A stretch of DNA of 62,538 bases from an uncultured Prevotella sp. (lineage in GTDB: Bacteria > Bacteroidota > Bacteroidia > Bacteroidales > Bacteroidaceae). The stretch covers positions 1-62,538 of the forward strand of contig USEC01000009.1 of the NCBI GenBank assembly GCA_900553595.1, given 5' to 3'. Positions 33,181 through 42,120 of the stretch are shown here, in pieces. Each line of letters opens with the position of its first letter. Position 1 is the first letter of the stretch. The translations under genes and the position numbers were made by a program. A model generated the notes under the pieces. That model made no database searches. It was not told the DNA's origin and worked only from the letters and a program-made list of their open reading frames with translations.

Positions 33181-33904
33181 ATTCTTCATACACTTTTGTT
33201 ACGACGGCACCAATTATCATGGTTGGCAGATACAACCCAATGGCAATTCCGTGCAGGAAGAGTTGCAGAATGCCTTGTCCAAAGTGCTGCGTTGTGCCGT
33301 GCCGGTTGTCGGTGCAGGACGTACAGACGCTGGCGTGCACGCAAGGAAAATGGTGGCGCATTTCGAGTTCGACGGTGTTCCCGACTGTCAGCAGTTGGCT
33401 TATAGGCTGAACAGAATCCTGCCTCGCGACATTTCTGTGTTTGGCATTGAGCCGGTGGCTGCCGATATGCATGCGCGTTTCAGTGCGACGAAGCGTACAT
33501 ACCATTATTATATACATACCCGTAAGAACCCTTTCCTTCGTAATTATTCGTGCGAACTTCATTATCCACTTGACTTTGAAGCCATGAATGAAGCTGCAGC
33601 ACATCTGCTTGAGGTCAGCGATTTCGGGTCGTTCTGCAAGACCCATACCGATGTCAAGACCACATTGTGCGATGTTACGGAAGCCGTCTGGGTGAAGGAT
33701 TCCTGCGACAGCTGGCATTTCCGCATTTCCGCAAACCGTTTTCTGCGGAACATGGTGCGTGCGGTTGTCGGCACCCTTATTGATGTTGGACGGCACAGAG
33801 TTACCCTTGACGAGTTCGACAGGATAGTCTCGCAGGGCAGCCGTTCGTCGGCAGGCGAAAGTATGCCTGCTCATGCCCTCTTTCTTGAGGATGTGGAGTA
33901 TTAG
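33173..33904 (+). CDS. truA: tRNA pseudouridine synthase A
   Basis: Converts uridines 38-40 of the tRNA anticodon arm to pseudouridine. The 243-residue product shows FCYDGTNYHGWQIQPN at the N-terminus and the catalytic GRTDAGVHA with Asp52; RTYHYYIH, FRISANRFLRNMVRAVVGTL and a C-terminal ALFLEDVEY match the family. It overlaps the Spy-like gene by 8 bp, so it is translated as part of the sigma operon's message. Confidence 0.95.
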   Translation: MNRFFIHFCYDGTNYHGWQIQPNGNSVQEELQNALSKVLRCAVPVVGAGRTDAGVHARKMVAHFEFDGVPDCQQLAYRLNRILPRDISVFGIEPVAADMHARFSATKRTYHYYIHTRKNPFLRNYSCELHYPLDFEAMNEAAAHLLEVSDFGSFCKTHTDVKTTLCDVTEAVWVKDSCDSWHFRISANRFLRNMVRAVVGTLIDVGRHRVTLDEFDRIVSQGSRSSAGESMPAHALFLEDVEY

Positions 33905-33955
33905 GAATATGTAGCGCATCAGCATTGGTGCGCTTTTGTTTAAATATTATTTGTT

Positions 33956-34873
33956 ATGTGGTTATTGTTGGCATTCCTCTCAGCGGCGTTGCTGGGATTT
34001 TATGATGTGTGCAAGAAAAAGGCGTTGTCGGGCAATGCCGTGTTGCCGGTCCTGTTTCTTAACACGCTTATCTGTTCTCTTCTGTTTCTTCCGTTTATCC
34101 TTATATCCTCCTTTACCGGTGTGCTTGACGGTACCCAGTTCGTGGTGCCTGCGGCAGGTTGGGCAAGCCATAAGTACATACTTCTGAAAAGCGTAATAGT
34201 CCTTTCGTCGTGGACATTCGGCTATTTCGCTATGAAGAACCTTCCAATTACCATTGTCGGTCCTGTCAATGCCACGCGTCCCGTCATGGTGTTGGTGGGA
34301 GCCATGCTTGTCTTTGGCGAGCAACTCAATCTCTGCCAGTGGACAGGTGTGCTTCTTGCCATAGTATCGTTCTTCCTTCTCAGTCGGAGCGGCAAGAAGG
34401 AGGGCGTGGATTTCAAGCATAACCGTTGGGTGTTTTTTCTTGTGCTGGCGGCAGTTCTCGGTGCAATAAGCGGACTGTACGACAAATACCTCATGGCACC
34501 TGTTGAAAATGGAGGAGTGGGGTTGAGCCGTATGCTGGTGCAAAGTTGGTACAATCTGTACCAATGCGTGCTTATGGGCATTACGATGATGCTGCTCTGG
34601 TGGCCGGCACGACACCGCAGCACACCTTTCAAATGGCGCTGGAGTATCATTCTGATAAGTGTCTTCCTCAGTATTGCCGACTTTGTTTACTTCTATGCGT
34701 TGAGTCTTCCCGGTGCAATGATTTCCATTGTCTCCATGGTACGTCGCGGAAGTGTCGTCGTAAGTTTCCTCTGTGGCGCAGTGGTTTTCCATGAGAAGAA
34801 TCTCAAAGCCAAATTCATCGACATGCTTCTTGTCCTCCTTGGCATGCTGTTCCTGTATTTGGGAAGCCGGTAG
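33956..34873 (+). CDS. DMT superfamily (EamA-type) membrane transporter
   Basis: A 305-residue protein with ten predicted membrane segments in two repeated halves, as in EamA drug/metabolite transporters. MKNLPITIVGPVNATRPVMV in the first half and LPGAMISIVSMVRRGSVVVS in the second are the equivalent conserved helices. The substrate cannot be told. It follows truA by 51 bp and is the last gene before the dapA promoter. Confidence 0.85.
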   Translation: MWLLLAFLSAALLGFYDVCKKKALSGNAVLPVLFLNTLICSLLFLPFILISSFTGVLDGTQFVVPAAGWASHKYILLKSVIVLSSWTFGYFAMKNLPITIVGPVNATRPVMVLVGAMLVFGEQLNLCQWTGVLLAIVSFFLLSRSGKKEGVDFKHNRWVFFLVLAAVLGAISGLYDKYLMAPVENGGVGLSRMLVQSWYNLYQCVLMGITMMLLWWPARHRSTPFKWRWSIILISVFLSIADFVYFYALSLPGAMISIVSMVRRGSVVVSFLCGAVVFHEKNLKAKFIDMLLVLLGMLFLYLGSR

Positions 34874-34936
34874 GCAAATGATTGTCAAATTATAATTTTT
34901 TTGTAAAATGACCTTTAAATTTTCAATTAAAATAAT

Positions 34937-34944
34937 TAACTTTG
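34937..34944 (+). promoter_or_regulatory. Probable -7 element of dapA
   Basis: TAACTTTG matches TAnnTTTG, with TTTA at 34914-34917 at the right distance (19 bp) as a weak -33. The leader would be about 45 nt. Confidence 0.55.
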
Positions 34945-34996
34945 TAGCGAAAATAAAATAATGCGTTAAAGCATATTACGTTTAGATTTTCATGAT

Positions 34997-35884
34997 ATGG
35001 CATATAACATACTAAGAGGACTGGGCATTGCCCTCATAACACCATTCACTCCTGACGGGGAAGTGGACTATAAGGCTCTTGTGCGCCTTGTTGAATATCA
35101 GATAGATAACGGAGCCGACTTCCTCTGCATATTGGCAACAACGGGTGAAACCCCGTGCCTGTCGAAAGAAGAGAAAGTGAAAATAAAGAATCTTGTAGTA
35201 GAAATCAATAAAGGTCGGCTTCCGATACTCATGGGATGCGGAGGCAACAATACGAAAGCTGTAATTGAAGAAATCCAGGCTACCGACTGGAGCGGCATTT
35301 CCGGTATTCTTAGTGTCTGCCCTTACTACAACAAACCGTCTCAGGAAGGTCTTTACCAACATTTCAAAGCCATAGCCAATGCGAGCCCTCTGCCAGTGGT
35401 CCTTTATAATGTTCCTGGCCGAACGGGTGTGAATATGACATCGGAGACAACCGTACGCCTTGCAAACGACTGTGAGAACATCGTGGCAGTAAAGGAGGCA
35501 AGCGGCAATCTTGAACAGGTGGATGAGATAATAAAGAACAAGCCTGACGGCTTTGATGTTATAAGCGGCGACGACGCCCTCACGTTCTCAATGGTGGCGA
35601 GTGGTGCGGCCGGAGTCATTTCCGTCATCGGAAATGCCTTGCCCAAGGAGTTCTCACGCATGATTCGTCTTGAGTTCAAGGGTGAATATGAAGCGGCAAG
35701 AAACATTCACCATAAGTTTACAGAACTTTACAAGCTGCTCTTTGTCGATGGCAACCCTGCCGGTGTGAAAGCGTTGCTGCATGAGATGGGTTTTATAGAC
35801 AATGTCTTGCGTCTGCCACTTGTCCCGACACGCATCACGACAGTGCAGAAAATGAGCGAGATACTGAAGACTTTGAAAATATAA
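34997..35884 (+). CDS. dapA: 4-hydroxy-tetrahydrodipicolinate synthase
   Basis: Condenses pyruvate with aspartate semialdehyde in the lysine and diaminopimelate pathway. The 295-residue TIM-barrel protein has GTTGE-type TTGETPCLSKEEK, YYNKPSQEGLYQHFKAIA, VLYNVPGRTGVNM (catalytic tyrosine) and AVKEASGNLEQ with the Schiff-base lysine (Lys166). It stands alone with its own promoter and terminator. Confidence 0.96.
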   Translation: MAYNILRGLGIALITPFTPDGEVDYKALVRLVEYQIDNGADFLCILATTGETPCLSKEEKVKIKNLVVEINKGRLPILMGCGGNNTKAVIEEIQATDWSGISGILSVCPYYNKPSQEGLYQHFKAIANASPLPVVLYNVPGRTGVNMTSETTVRLANDCENIVAVKEASGNLEQVDEIIKNKPDGFDVISGDDALTFSMVASGAAGVISVIGNALPKEFSRMIRLEFKGEYEAARNIHHKFTELYKLLFVDGNPAGVKALLHEMGFIDNVLRLPLVPTRITTVQKMSEILKTLKI

Positions 35885-35924
35885 TTGGAACTATTTGGCA
35901 GCATTATTGTCAATGATAATGACG

Positions 35925-35961
35925 AAAAATGCCATTTGCCGTTATGGCAAGTGGCATTTTT
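35925..35961 (+). terminator. Rho-independent terminator of dapA
   Basis: 35925-35940 pairs with 35946-35961 in a 16-bp stem (one G-T pair) around a GTTAT loop, with A and T runs at the base. The longer start option of the FecCD gene (35929) would fall inside this hairpin, which supports ATG 35983. Confidence 0.9.
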
Positions 35962-35982
35962 TCGTATAGATACCGATGTGTT

Positions 35983-37008
35983 ATGAGGAGAAAAATGGTC
36001 TTTTGGGGAGCCGTTGCCGTAGGTCTGGCTTTCCTTTTCATATTGAATGTTCTGTCGGGAGCCGTTGATGTTCCGCTCGGTCAGACACTCGGCGTGCTCA
36101 CTGGTAGCGATGCCGGTGTGGACGAGAGTGTGCGTTTCATTATTCTCCATCTGCGTCTGCCACAGACGATAACGGCTCTCCTGTGTGGCAGTGCGCTTGC
36201 TGTCTGCGGCCTTATGCTTCAGACGGTTTTCCATAATCCGCTTGCCGACAGTTCGCTTCTCGGCATAAGCAGCGGTGCGGGATTGGGCGTGGCTCTTGTG
36301 ATGCTGTTTCTTGGAGGCGGCATCATGCTGGGTGCGCTGAGCATTGAGGGTTACGTTGCCGTACTTGTCGCTGCCTTTGCCGGAGCTTTCGCAATGGCAT
36401 TCGTCATGTATATGCTTTCAACCGTCATCCGCAGCAGTTCCGCCCTGCTTGTTGCTGGCATCATCTTCGGCTATGTGGCTTCCTCTGCCATAGCCTTGCT
36501 CAATTTATTTTCGTCCGACGACGGCATCCGTGCCTTTATGGCATGGGGTTTGGGTTCGTTCGGAAATGTCTCCGTTTCGCGTCTGCCCATATTCTGTTCG
36601 GTGGCTGTGGCAGGACTTGTGGCTTCTGTGTTTATGGTGAAGCCGCTCAATGTACTTGTCCTTGGCGAACAGTATGCCGAGAGTCTTGGTGTGCGTACGG
36701 TGGCTTTGCGCAACCGTGTGCTTGTCGTTACCGGTCTGCTCACGGCTGCCACGACAGCTTTCTGCGGTCCGGTATCGTTCATAGGTCTTGCTGTTCCGCA
36801 TATAGCACGGATGGTTTTGCGCTCCGACGACTACCGTGTGCTGTTGCCTTCGACAATGGCTGTCGGTGCGGTTGTGGCTCTGTTGTGCAATTATTTCTGC
36901 ACATCGCCTTGGGGCGGTATTGTCATTCCAGTGAATGTCGTCACCCCGTTGGTGGGTGCCCCCGTTGTTGTTTATGTGATGATGAAGGGTCAGCGGCGTA
37001 TGCGCTGA
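35983..37008 (+). CDS. FecCD-family iron/siderophore/cobalamin ABC transporter permease
   Basis: A 341-residue inner-membrane permease with about ten membrane segments. Family motifs: RLPQTITALLCGSALAVCGL, NPLADSSLLGISSGAGLG, and near the C-terminus GPVSFIGLAVPHIARM followed by the ATPase-contact region. It should pair with an ABC ATPase and a substrate-binding protein, but neither is adjacent: the dapA terminator is upstream and the convergent feoB downstream. Siderophore, heme or vitamin B12 are all possible substrates. Confidence 0.88.
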   Translation: MRRKMVFWGAVAVGLAFLFILNVLSGAVDVPLGQTLGVLTGSDAGVDESVRFIILHLRLPQTITALLCGSALAVCGLMLQTVFHNPLADSSLLGISSGAGLGVALVMLFLGGGIMLGALSIEGYVAVLVAAFAGAFAMAFVMYMLSTVIRSSSALLVAGIIFGYVASSAIALLNLFSSDDGIRAFMAWGLGSFGNVSVSRLPIFCSVAVAGLVASVFMVKPLNVLVLGEQYAESLGVRTVALRNRVLVVTGLLTAATTAFCGPVSFIGLAVPHIARMVLRSDDYRVLLPSTMAVGAVVALLCNYFCTSPWGGIVIPVNVVTPLVGAPVVVYVMMKGQRRMR

Positions 37009-37089
37009 ATGTGTAGGGGAAATGATATAACTCCCTTATTTCCTTTGACTTCCGTCGCTTTGGGCCAAAGGCGTTTCCTCTCGTTTTCA

Positions 37090-37170
37090 AAACAAGCCTT
37101 GTTTGCCTCCCAAACAGGGCTTCTTTTCATTGCAAACAAGGCTTGTTTTGAGTGTAAATAAGGCTTCTTT
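37090..37170. repeat. Tetrad array C: four 15-bp near-palindromes at 22-bp period
   Basis: Units begin at 37090, 37112, 37134 and 37156. Unit 3 is the exact reverse complement of unit 1. Unit 2 (AAACAGGGCTTCTTT) is the exact reverse complement of unit 3 of array B. It fills the gap between the convergent FecCD and feoB genes and ends 1 bp before the feoB stop codon. Confidence 0.9.
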
Positions 37171-37171
37171 T

Positions 37172-39709
37172 TCAGACAATCAAACTTCCCACCTGATAGA
37201 CGATAGCCGAGACTGCCCATGCAAGGAATGTAGTGTATGTAGCCGAGAAGATCGTCCATTTCCATGAACCCGTCTCTGCCTTTATGGCGGCGAGTGTGGC
37301 TATGCATGGGAAGTAGAGCAGGATGAAGAGCAGGAAGCAGTAGGCTGCGAGCGGAGTGATGCCGTCGGCTTCCATCTGCGAGCGCATCTGGGCGTATGAT
37401 TTCTCGTTGCCGTTGTCGGCAATGTCCTCGTTGGAGTAGAGTATGCCTATTGTCGATGCCACGATTTCCTTAGCACCGATGCCCGACACGAGTCCGACAT
37501 CGAGTTTCCAGTCGAATCCCTGGGCTTTGAACACCGGCTCTATGGCGTGGCCTATGTGTCCGATGAAACTCTGTTCCTGCTGTTCCTGCTTGCTGAGTCC
37601 GTCGTGGTGAGGGAAATAACCCAATGCCCATACTATGATACTTGCAACGAGAATGATGCCGCCCATCTTTTTCAGGTATTGTTTTCCCTTCTCCCATGTA
37701 TGCCGTCCTATGGCTTTTGCTGTCGGGAAGCGGTAGGGTGGAAGTTCCATCACGAACGGCGTATCTTCGCCTTTGAACAGATGTTTGCTGAACAGACGGC
37801 TGAAAATTATGGCCATGACGATGCCCACGATGTAAAACGACATCATGATGCTTGAACGGTATTGCTGTGCGAACATCGTCCCTATAATCATTATATAGAT
37901 GGGGAAGCGTGCCGAACAGCTCATCATCGGCAGAATCATCATCGTGATGAGTCTGCTGCGCCGGCTTTCTATCGTCCTTGTTGCCATTACGGCAGGTACG
38001 TTGCAGCCGAAACCCATGATTAACGGTATGAACGACTTGCCGTGCAGTCCCATCTTGTGCATGAGTTTGTCCATGATGAAGGCCGCTCTTGCCATGTAGC
38101 CGCTGTCCTCCATGTATGAAATGAAGAAGTAGAGTATGAGAATCTGCGGCAGGAACACTATTACCGAACCCACGCCTCCTATCACACCGTCGATGAGCAT
38201 GTCCTTGACGGGGCCGCTTGGCAGGTGCTGCGAGAAGAAGCCGCCCAGCCATTCCACTCCCGCCTCAATCCAGTTCATGGGATATTGACCTATGGAGAAG
38301 GTGGCTTCGAACATGACCCAGATGAGAAGTATGAAGATGGGGAAACCTATGTAGCGGTTGGTGATGATGCTGTCGATGATGTGTGTCACCTGATAGGTGT
38401 CCTTCTTTGTGCCTGTGGCATAGCCGGCCTCTTGCAGTGCGCCGTGTATGAAGCCGTATTTGGCGTCCATGATGGCGGTCTCGCTGTCTTCGTGGGTGTA
38501 CTTCTTTACATCGGCCACAGCCTTGTCCCTCGCTTCAAGCACTTTGTCGGCATTGCTTGCCTTCTGTCTTATCATGTTCTCGACATCCTTGTCGTTTTCC
38601 AGAAGCTTTATTGCGAGGAATCGGGTGGAGTAGCGGTGTCTCAGTCCTTCCGCCTTTTTCAGTTCCGCCTGTATCTTGGTGATGCCCTCCTCTATGTAAG
38701 GTCCGTGGTTGATGTGTATGTGGCGGAACACGTTTCTGCGCGGTTTGAGTCCGTTGGCGAAGTCTTCTTCGTGTTCTTCCTGTTCCACGTTGCGGTACTG
38801 TTCGTGCCATTGGCGTATGTCTTCTGCCACTTCCGGGTCGAGGTTTCCCTTATTGTCTATGAAGTCGATGCCTTCATATAGGTTGATGATGATATGGAAC
38901 AGGAGTTCCACACCGCGTCCCGTGGTGAATGTAGTAGGAATCATCGGGATGCCAAGCAGTGTTCCGAGCTTCGCATAGTCCACATTGTCGCCGCGCTTCT
39001 CTGTCTCGTCGAACATGTTGAGGGCGCACACCATGCGGAGGTGCATGTCGATAAGCTGCGTCGTCAGGTACAGGTTGCGTTCCAGATTGCTTGCATCTAT
39101 CACGTTGATGATGACATCGGGGGTGTTCTCTATTATCTGTTTCCGCACATAGAGTTCTTCGGGCGAGTAGGCCGACAGCGAGTAGGTGCCGGGCAAATCG
39201 ACGATGTTGAACTCGTAGCCTTCGAATGTGGCGTGTCCTATTTTTGCATCTACGGTGACGCCGGAGTAGTTGCCTACACGCTCGTGTGCTCCTGATGCGA
39301 AATTGAACAGCGATGTCTTTCCGCAATTCGGGTTGCCCACAAGAGCCACGTTTATGGTGCGTCGCTTCTTCATGGCGGCGTCATGCAGCTGCTTGTCGGT
39401 GAGTTCTGGTTCTTCAATGTCGTCGCATAGAGTTATGTTGCCGTTGGTGTTTGTTGATGTTTCGGCCTGTAGCTTTTTCGCTTCCTCTACGGAAATGACA
39501 TCGATCATTTCTGCTTCAGAACGGCGTAACGACACCTCATAACCCATAATCTTGTATTTCACAGGGTCTTGCAGTGGAGCGTTCTGCAACACATCTACAA
39601 TCTTTCCCTTGATGAAACCCATTTCGACAATGCGTTTGCGGAATCCGCCATGTCCCTTGACCTTTACAATTACGCCACGTTCGCCAGTGTTCAGTTCTGA
39701 TAAATGCAT
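37172..39709 (-). CDS. feoB: Ferrous iron transporter, FeoA-FeoB fusion
   Basis: An 845-residue Fe(II) importer. Residues 1-75 are a FeoA (SH3-like) domain, KRIVEMGFIKGKIVDVL being typical. After a linker, residues 119-300 form the G-protein domain with GNPNCGKTS (125-133), the switch segment GNYSGVTVD, and DLPGTYSLSAYSPEE. The remainder is the membrane permease in two gates, with MEDSGYMARAAFIMDKLM and GFGCNVPAVMATRTIESRR. FeoA is a separate gene in most proteobacteria, so the fusion is a Bacteroidetes trait. Its stop codon lies 1 bp from repeat array C. Confidence 0.96.
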   Translation of the reverse strand: MHLSELNTGERGVIVKVKGHGGFRKRIVEMGFIKGKIVDVLQNAPLQDPVKYKIMGYEVSLRRSEAEMIDVISVEEAKKLQAETSTNTNGNITLCDDIEEPELTDKQLHDAAMKKRRTINVALVGNPNCGKTSLFNFASGAHERVGNYSGVTVDAKIGHATFEGYEFNIVDLPGTYSLSAYSPEELYVRKQIIENTPDVIINVIDASNLERNLYLTTQLIDMHLRMVCALNMFDETEKRGDNVDYAKLGTLLGIPMIPTTFTTGRGVELLFHIIINLYEGIDFIDNKGNLDPEVAEDIRQWHEQYRNVEQEEHEEDFANGLKPRRNVFRHIHINHGPYIEEGITKIQAELKKAEGLRHRYSTRFLAIKLLENDKDVENMIRQKASNADKVLEARDKAVADVKKYTHEDSETAIMDAKYGFIHGALQEAGYATGTKKDTYQVTHIIDSIITNRYIGFPIFILLIWVMFEATFSIGQYPMNWIEAGVEWLGGFFSQHLPSGPVKDMLIDGVIGGVGSVIVFLPQILILYFFISYMEDSGYMARAAFIMDKLMHKMGLHGKSFIPLIMGFGCNVPAVMATRTIESRRSRLITMMILPMMSCSARFPIYIMIIGTMFAQQYRSSIMMSFYIVGIVMAIIFSRLFSKHLFKGEDTPFVMELPPYRFPTAKAIGRHTWEKGKQYLKKMGGIILVASIIVWALGYFPHHDGLSKQEQQEQSFIGHIGHAIEPVFKAQGFDWKLDVGLVSGIGAKEIVASTIGILYSNEDIADNGNEKSYAQMRSQMEADGITPLAAYCFLLFILLYFPCIATLAAIKAETGSWKWTIFSATYTTFLAWAVSAIVYQVGSLIV

Positions 39710-39728
39710 CTTTTCAATCGTTTAATAA

Positions 39729-39771
39729 CTTGAGCTTCGCATGTTTTCGGCTTGCTGTAAGCAGACGGGCG
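39729..39771. repeat. Copy 2 of a possible dispersed 43-51 bp sequence
   Basis: Partial match to 18828-18878. It lies in the presumed feoB leader on the minus strand. Nothing else was recognised in the 39710-40035 gap beyond the two promoter elements. Confidence 0.3.
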
Positions 39772-39906
39772 GTCGCCAGACAGGGGTGTTTGCATATTCC
39801 GTTGTCCATGATTTGTATGGAATGAGAAGCAAATCTTCTTGTCGCTTGTCGGCCGGGTTTGCCGGAAGTTTGCCACAATCATGCGAAACTTGAATTTAAT
39901 CAGACA

Positions 39907-39914
39907 CAAAATTA
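39907..39914 (-). promoter_or_regulatory. Probable -7 element of feoB
   Basis: The minus strand reads TAATTTTG (39914-39907). The resulting leader of about 190 nt is long for this phylum and could carry iron- or oxygen-dependent control; no Fur box was recognised with confidence. Confidence 0.45.
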
Positions 39915-40001
39915 CATATATTTCCTGACATAGTGCATTCGGCTTTCTGACTTTTAGTGCAAATACCTAAAAATAATGAATGGCGGAAACGTATTTTTCC
40001 G

Positions 40002-40009
40002 TAATTTTG
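40002..40009 (+). promoter_or_regulatory. Probable -7 element of the esterase-like gene
   Basis: TAATTTTG matches TAnnTTTG. It lies downstream of the first in-frame ATG (39976) and so supports ATG 40036 as the real start. Confidence 0.55.
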
Positions 40010-40035
40010 CAAAAATGTATATAAATTTCTATTGT

Positions 40036-41064
40036 ATGAAAGTTGAAAGTGTGACAGGTGTTTTACGAAGTTGCATTCTTGCGGTGTTTGCGATGTTGTT
40101 CGTGCCTGATTCTGCGGCCCAGTCGTTGCTTAGGGCAAACCGCCAACAGCAGTTCGACGACATGATTCCTGCCGGGAATTACAGCGGGATAACGAGTCTT
40201 GGCAACGACCGTTACGCCGTCGTCAGCGACAAGTCGGACACCGACGGTTTTTATGTGTTTCATATTTCCGTCGATTCCATAACAGGTAGCATTTCGGATG
40301 TCGTCAATGAGGGTTTCGTTGGTGGAGGTCTGCCCAACCGCGACGCCGAGGGTGTGGCCTATATTCCCGACAGGCGGACGGTGCTTGTCGTGGGTGAAGC
40401 CGACAATAAAATTGTGGAATACGACCTGGAGGGGCAACTCACGGGGCGGTCGCTGGCCTTGGAGGGCGGTAGTGCGAATTACGGGTATGAGTCGCTTGCG
40501 TATGATGCGGACGCGAAATGTATCTGGACATGCACGGAGAACGTGCTTGCCCGCGATGCACATCAGGCCGATTCGCTATGGAATGCGCCGATGTTGCGGC
40601 TGCAGTGTTTCAACGATTCTTTGTTGCCTGTTGCGCAATATGCATATATCATGGATGCACCCAGGAAGAAAAACGGAGCATTGTATTATGCACACGGAGT
40701 GAGCGAACTTTCGGTATGGAACGACTCCACGCTGCTGGTACTTGAACGTGAGTTTCATGTTCCCAATAAAAAATTGGGAGCCAGTGTGATGTGTAAGTTG
40801 TATGCAGTTAAACTTGAAGATGTGAACCGCATCGGCAGTGACGCTGTTTTTGATGCCGGCATAGAACCTTTGTCTAAGAGGTTGGTGTATGAATGGAACA
40901 CACGGCTTACGCTTCTCAATTTCTCAATTGCCAATTATGAGGGTATGTGTCTTGGGCCGGTACTCGCTGACGGTAACCGTTGTCTCATTCTTGTCGCCGA
41001 TTCGCAGGACAGGAAAGCAGGCGTGTTGAGCGACTGGTTCAAGACTCTTGTGCTGAAAAACTGA
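40036..41064 (+). CDS. Esterase-like activity of phytase family protein
   Basis: A 342-residue exported protein: a signal peptide (about residues 1-28, ending DSAAQ), then a beta-propeller-like domain of the esterase-like phytase family, with NYSGITSLGNDRYAVVSDKS, GLPNRDAEGVAYIPDRRTVL and YGYESLAYDADAKCIW as the repeated calcium/ligand-binding blades. Such proteins may hydrolyse phosphoesters in the periplasm or at the surface; the substrate is unproven. It is monocistronic, upstream of ftsY, which has its own promoter. Confidence 0.82.
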   Translation: MKVESVTGVLRSCILAVFAMLFVPDSAAQSLLRANRQQQFDDMIPAGNYSGITSLGNDRYAVVSDKSDTDGFYVFHISVDSITGSISDVVNEGFVGGGLPNRDAEGVAYIPDRRTVLVVGEADNKIVEYDLEGQLTGRSLALEGGSANYGYESLAYDADAKCIWTCTENVLARDAHQADSLWNAPMLRLQCFNDSLLPVAQYAYIMDAPRKKNGALYYAHGVSELSVWNDSTLLVLEREFHVPNKKLGASVMCKLYAVKLEDVNRIGSDAVFDAGIEPLSKRLVYEWNTRLTLLNFSIANYEGMCLGPVLADGNRCLILVADSQDRKAGVLSDWFKTLVLKN

Positions 41065-41116
41065 CGCAAAAGCTGCGGATGAAAGGCGTTGTCAAGGTAT
41101 TTGTGTGCGTTTTTAC

Positions 41117-41147
41117 TTGTCCGATTGGGAAATTTTAATTATATTTG
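41117..41147 (+). promoter_or_regulatory. Bacteroidetes-type promoter for ftsY
   Basis: TTG at 41117-41119 and TATATTTG at 41140-41147, 20 bp apart, match the consensus. Transcription would begin about 14 nt before the ATG at 41167. Confidence 0.8.
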
Positions 41148-41166
41148 CACTCAAATAATGCATTAT

Positions 41167-42120
41167 ATGGGAATTTTTGGATTTTTCAACAAAAACAAGA
41201 AAGAGATACTTGACAACGGTCTTGAGAAGACAAAGCACAGTGTCTTTGACAAGATTGCACGCGCCATAACCGGCAAATCGACAGTGGACGATGAGGTTCT
41301 CGACAATCTGGAAGAGGCTCTTATCACTTCGGACATTGGCGTGGAAACAACGCTCAAAATCATAAAGCGTATTGAAGAGCGTGTGGCACGCGACAAATAT
41401 GTGTCCACCTCGGAGCTGAACGGAATAATGCGCGACGAAATTGCCGCATTGCTCACGGAAAACAATACCGGTGACAACGAGAACTGGGATCTGCCTTCCG
41501 ACCATAAGCCGTACGTTATTCTTGTGGTCGGCGTGAATGGTGTCGGCAAGACGACGACTATCGGCAAACTTGCTTACCAGTTCAAGAAATCGGGAAAAAA
41601 GGTTTATCTCGGGGCAGCCGACACTTTCAGGGCCGCTGCTGTGGAGCAGATTTCCATCTGGGGCGAGCGTGTGGGTGTGCCGGTGATAAAGCAGCAGATG
41701 GGTTCCGACCCGGCATCGGTGGCTTTTGATACGCTCTCTTCGGCAAAGGCGAATGGTGCCGATGTCGTGATAATCGACACCGCCGGCCGACTGCATAACA
41801 AGGTGGGGCTTATGAACGAGTTGAAGAAGATAAAGGATGTCATGAAGAAAGTCTTGCCGGAAGCCCCCGACGAAGTGCTCCTTGTGCTTGATGGCAGTAC
41901 CGGACAGAATGCCTTTGAGCAGGCCAAACAGTTCTCAGCTGTGACACAGATAACATCGCTTGCCATAACGAAGCTCGACGGAACAGCCAAGGGTGGCGTG
42001 GTGATAGGCATAAGCGACCAGTTGAAGGTGCCGGTGAAGTATATAGGATTGGGCGAGTCGATGGAGTCGCTGCAACTGTTTGACAAGCGGCAGTTTGTGG
42101 ATTCCCTATTTAAGAAGTGA
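41167..42120 (+). CDS. ftsY: Signal recognition particle receptor FtsY
   Basis: A 317-residue SRP GTPase that receives SRP-ribosome complexes at the inner membrane. It has a short N-terminal A region (MGIFGFFNKNKKE), the helical N domain, and the G domain with GVNGVGKTTT (122-131), DTFRAAAVEQ, DTAGR and TKLDGTAKGG. The acidic A domain of E. coli is missing, as is usual in Bacteroidetes. The frame opens at 41089, upstream of the promoter, so 41167 is preferred. Its stop overlaps the rimO start by one base. Confidence 0.95.
   Translation: MGIFGFFNKNKKEILDNGLEKTKHSVFDKIARAITGKSTVDDEVLDNLEEALITSDIGVETTLKIIKRIEERVARDKYVSTSELNGIMRDEIAALLTENNTGDNENWDLPSDHKPYVILVVGVNGVGKTTTIGKLAYQFKKSGKKVYLGAADTFRAAAVEQISIWGERVGVPVIKQQMGSDPASVAFDTLSSAKANGADVVIIDTAGRLHNKVGLMNELKKIKDVMKKVLPEAPDEVLLVLDGSTGQNAFEQAKQFSAVTQITSLAITKLDGTAKGGVVIGISDQLKVPVKYIGLGESMESLQLFDKRQFVDSLFKK

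Noticed and set aside
35929..35982. Longer N-terminus for the FecCD permease
   Set aside because: These codons lie in or next to the dapA terminator hairpin.
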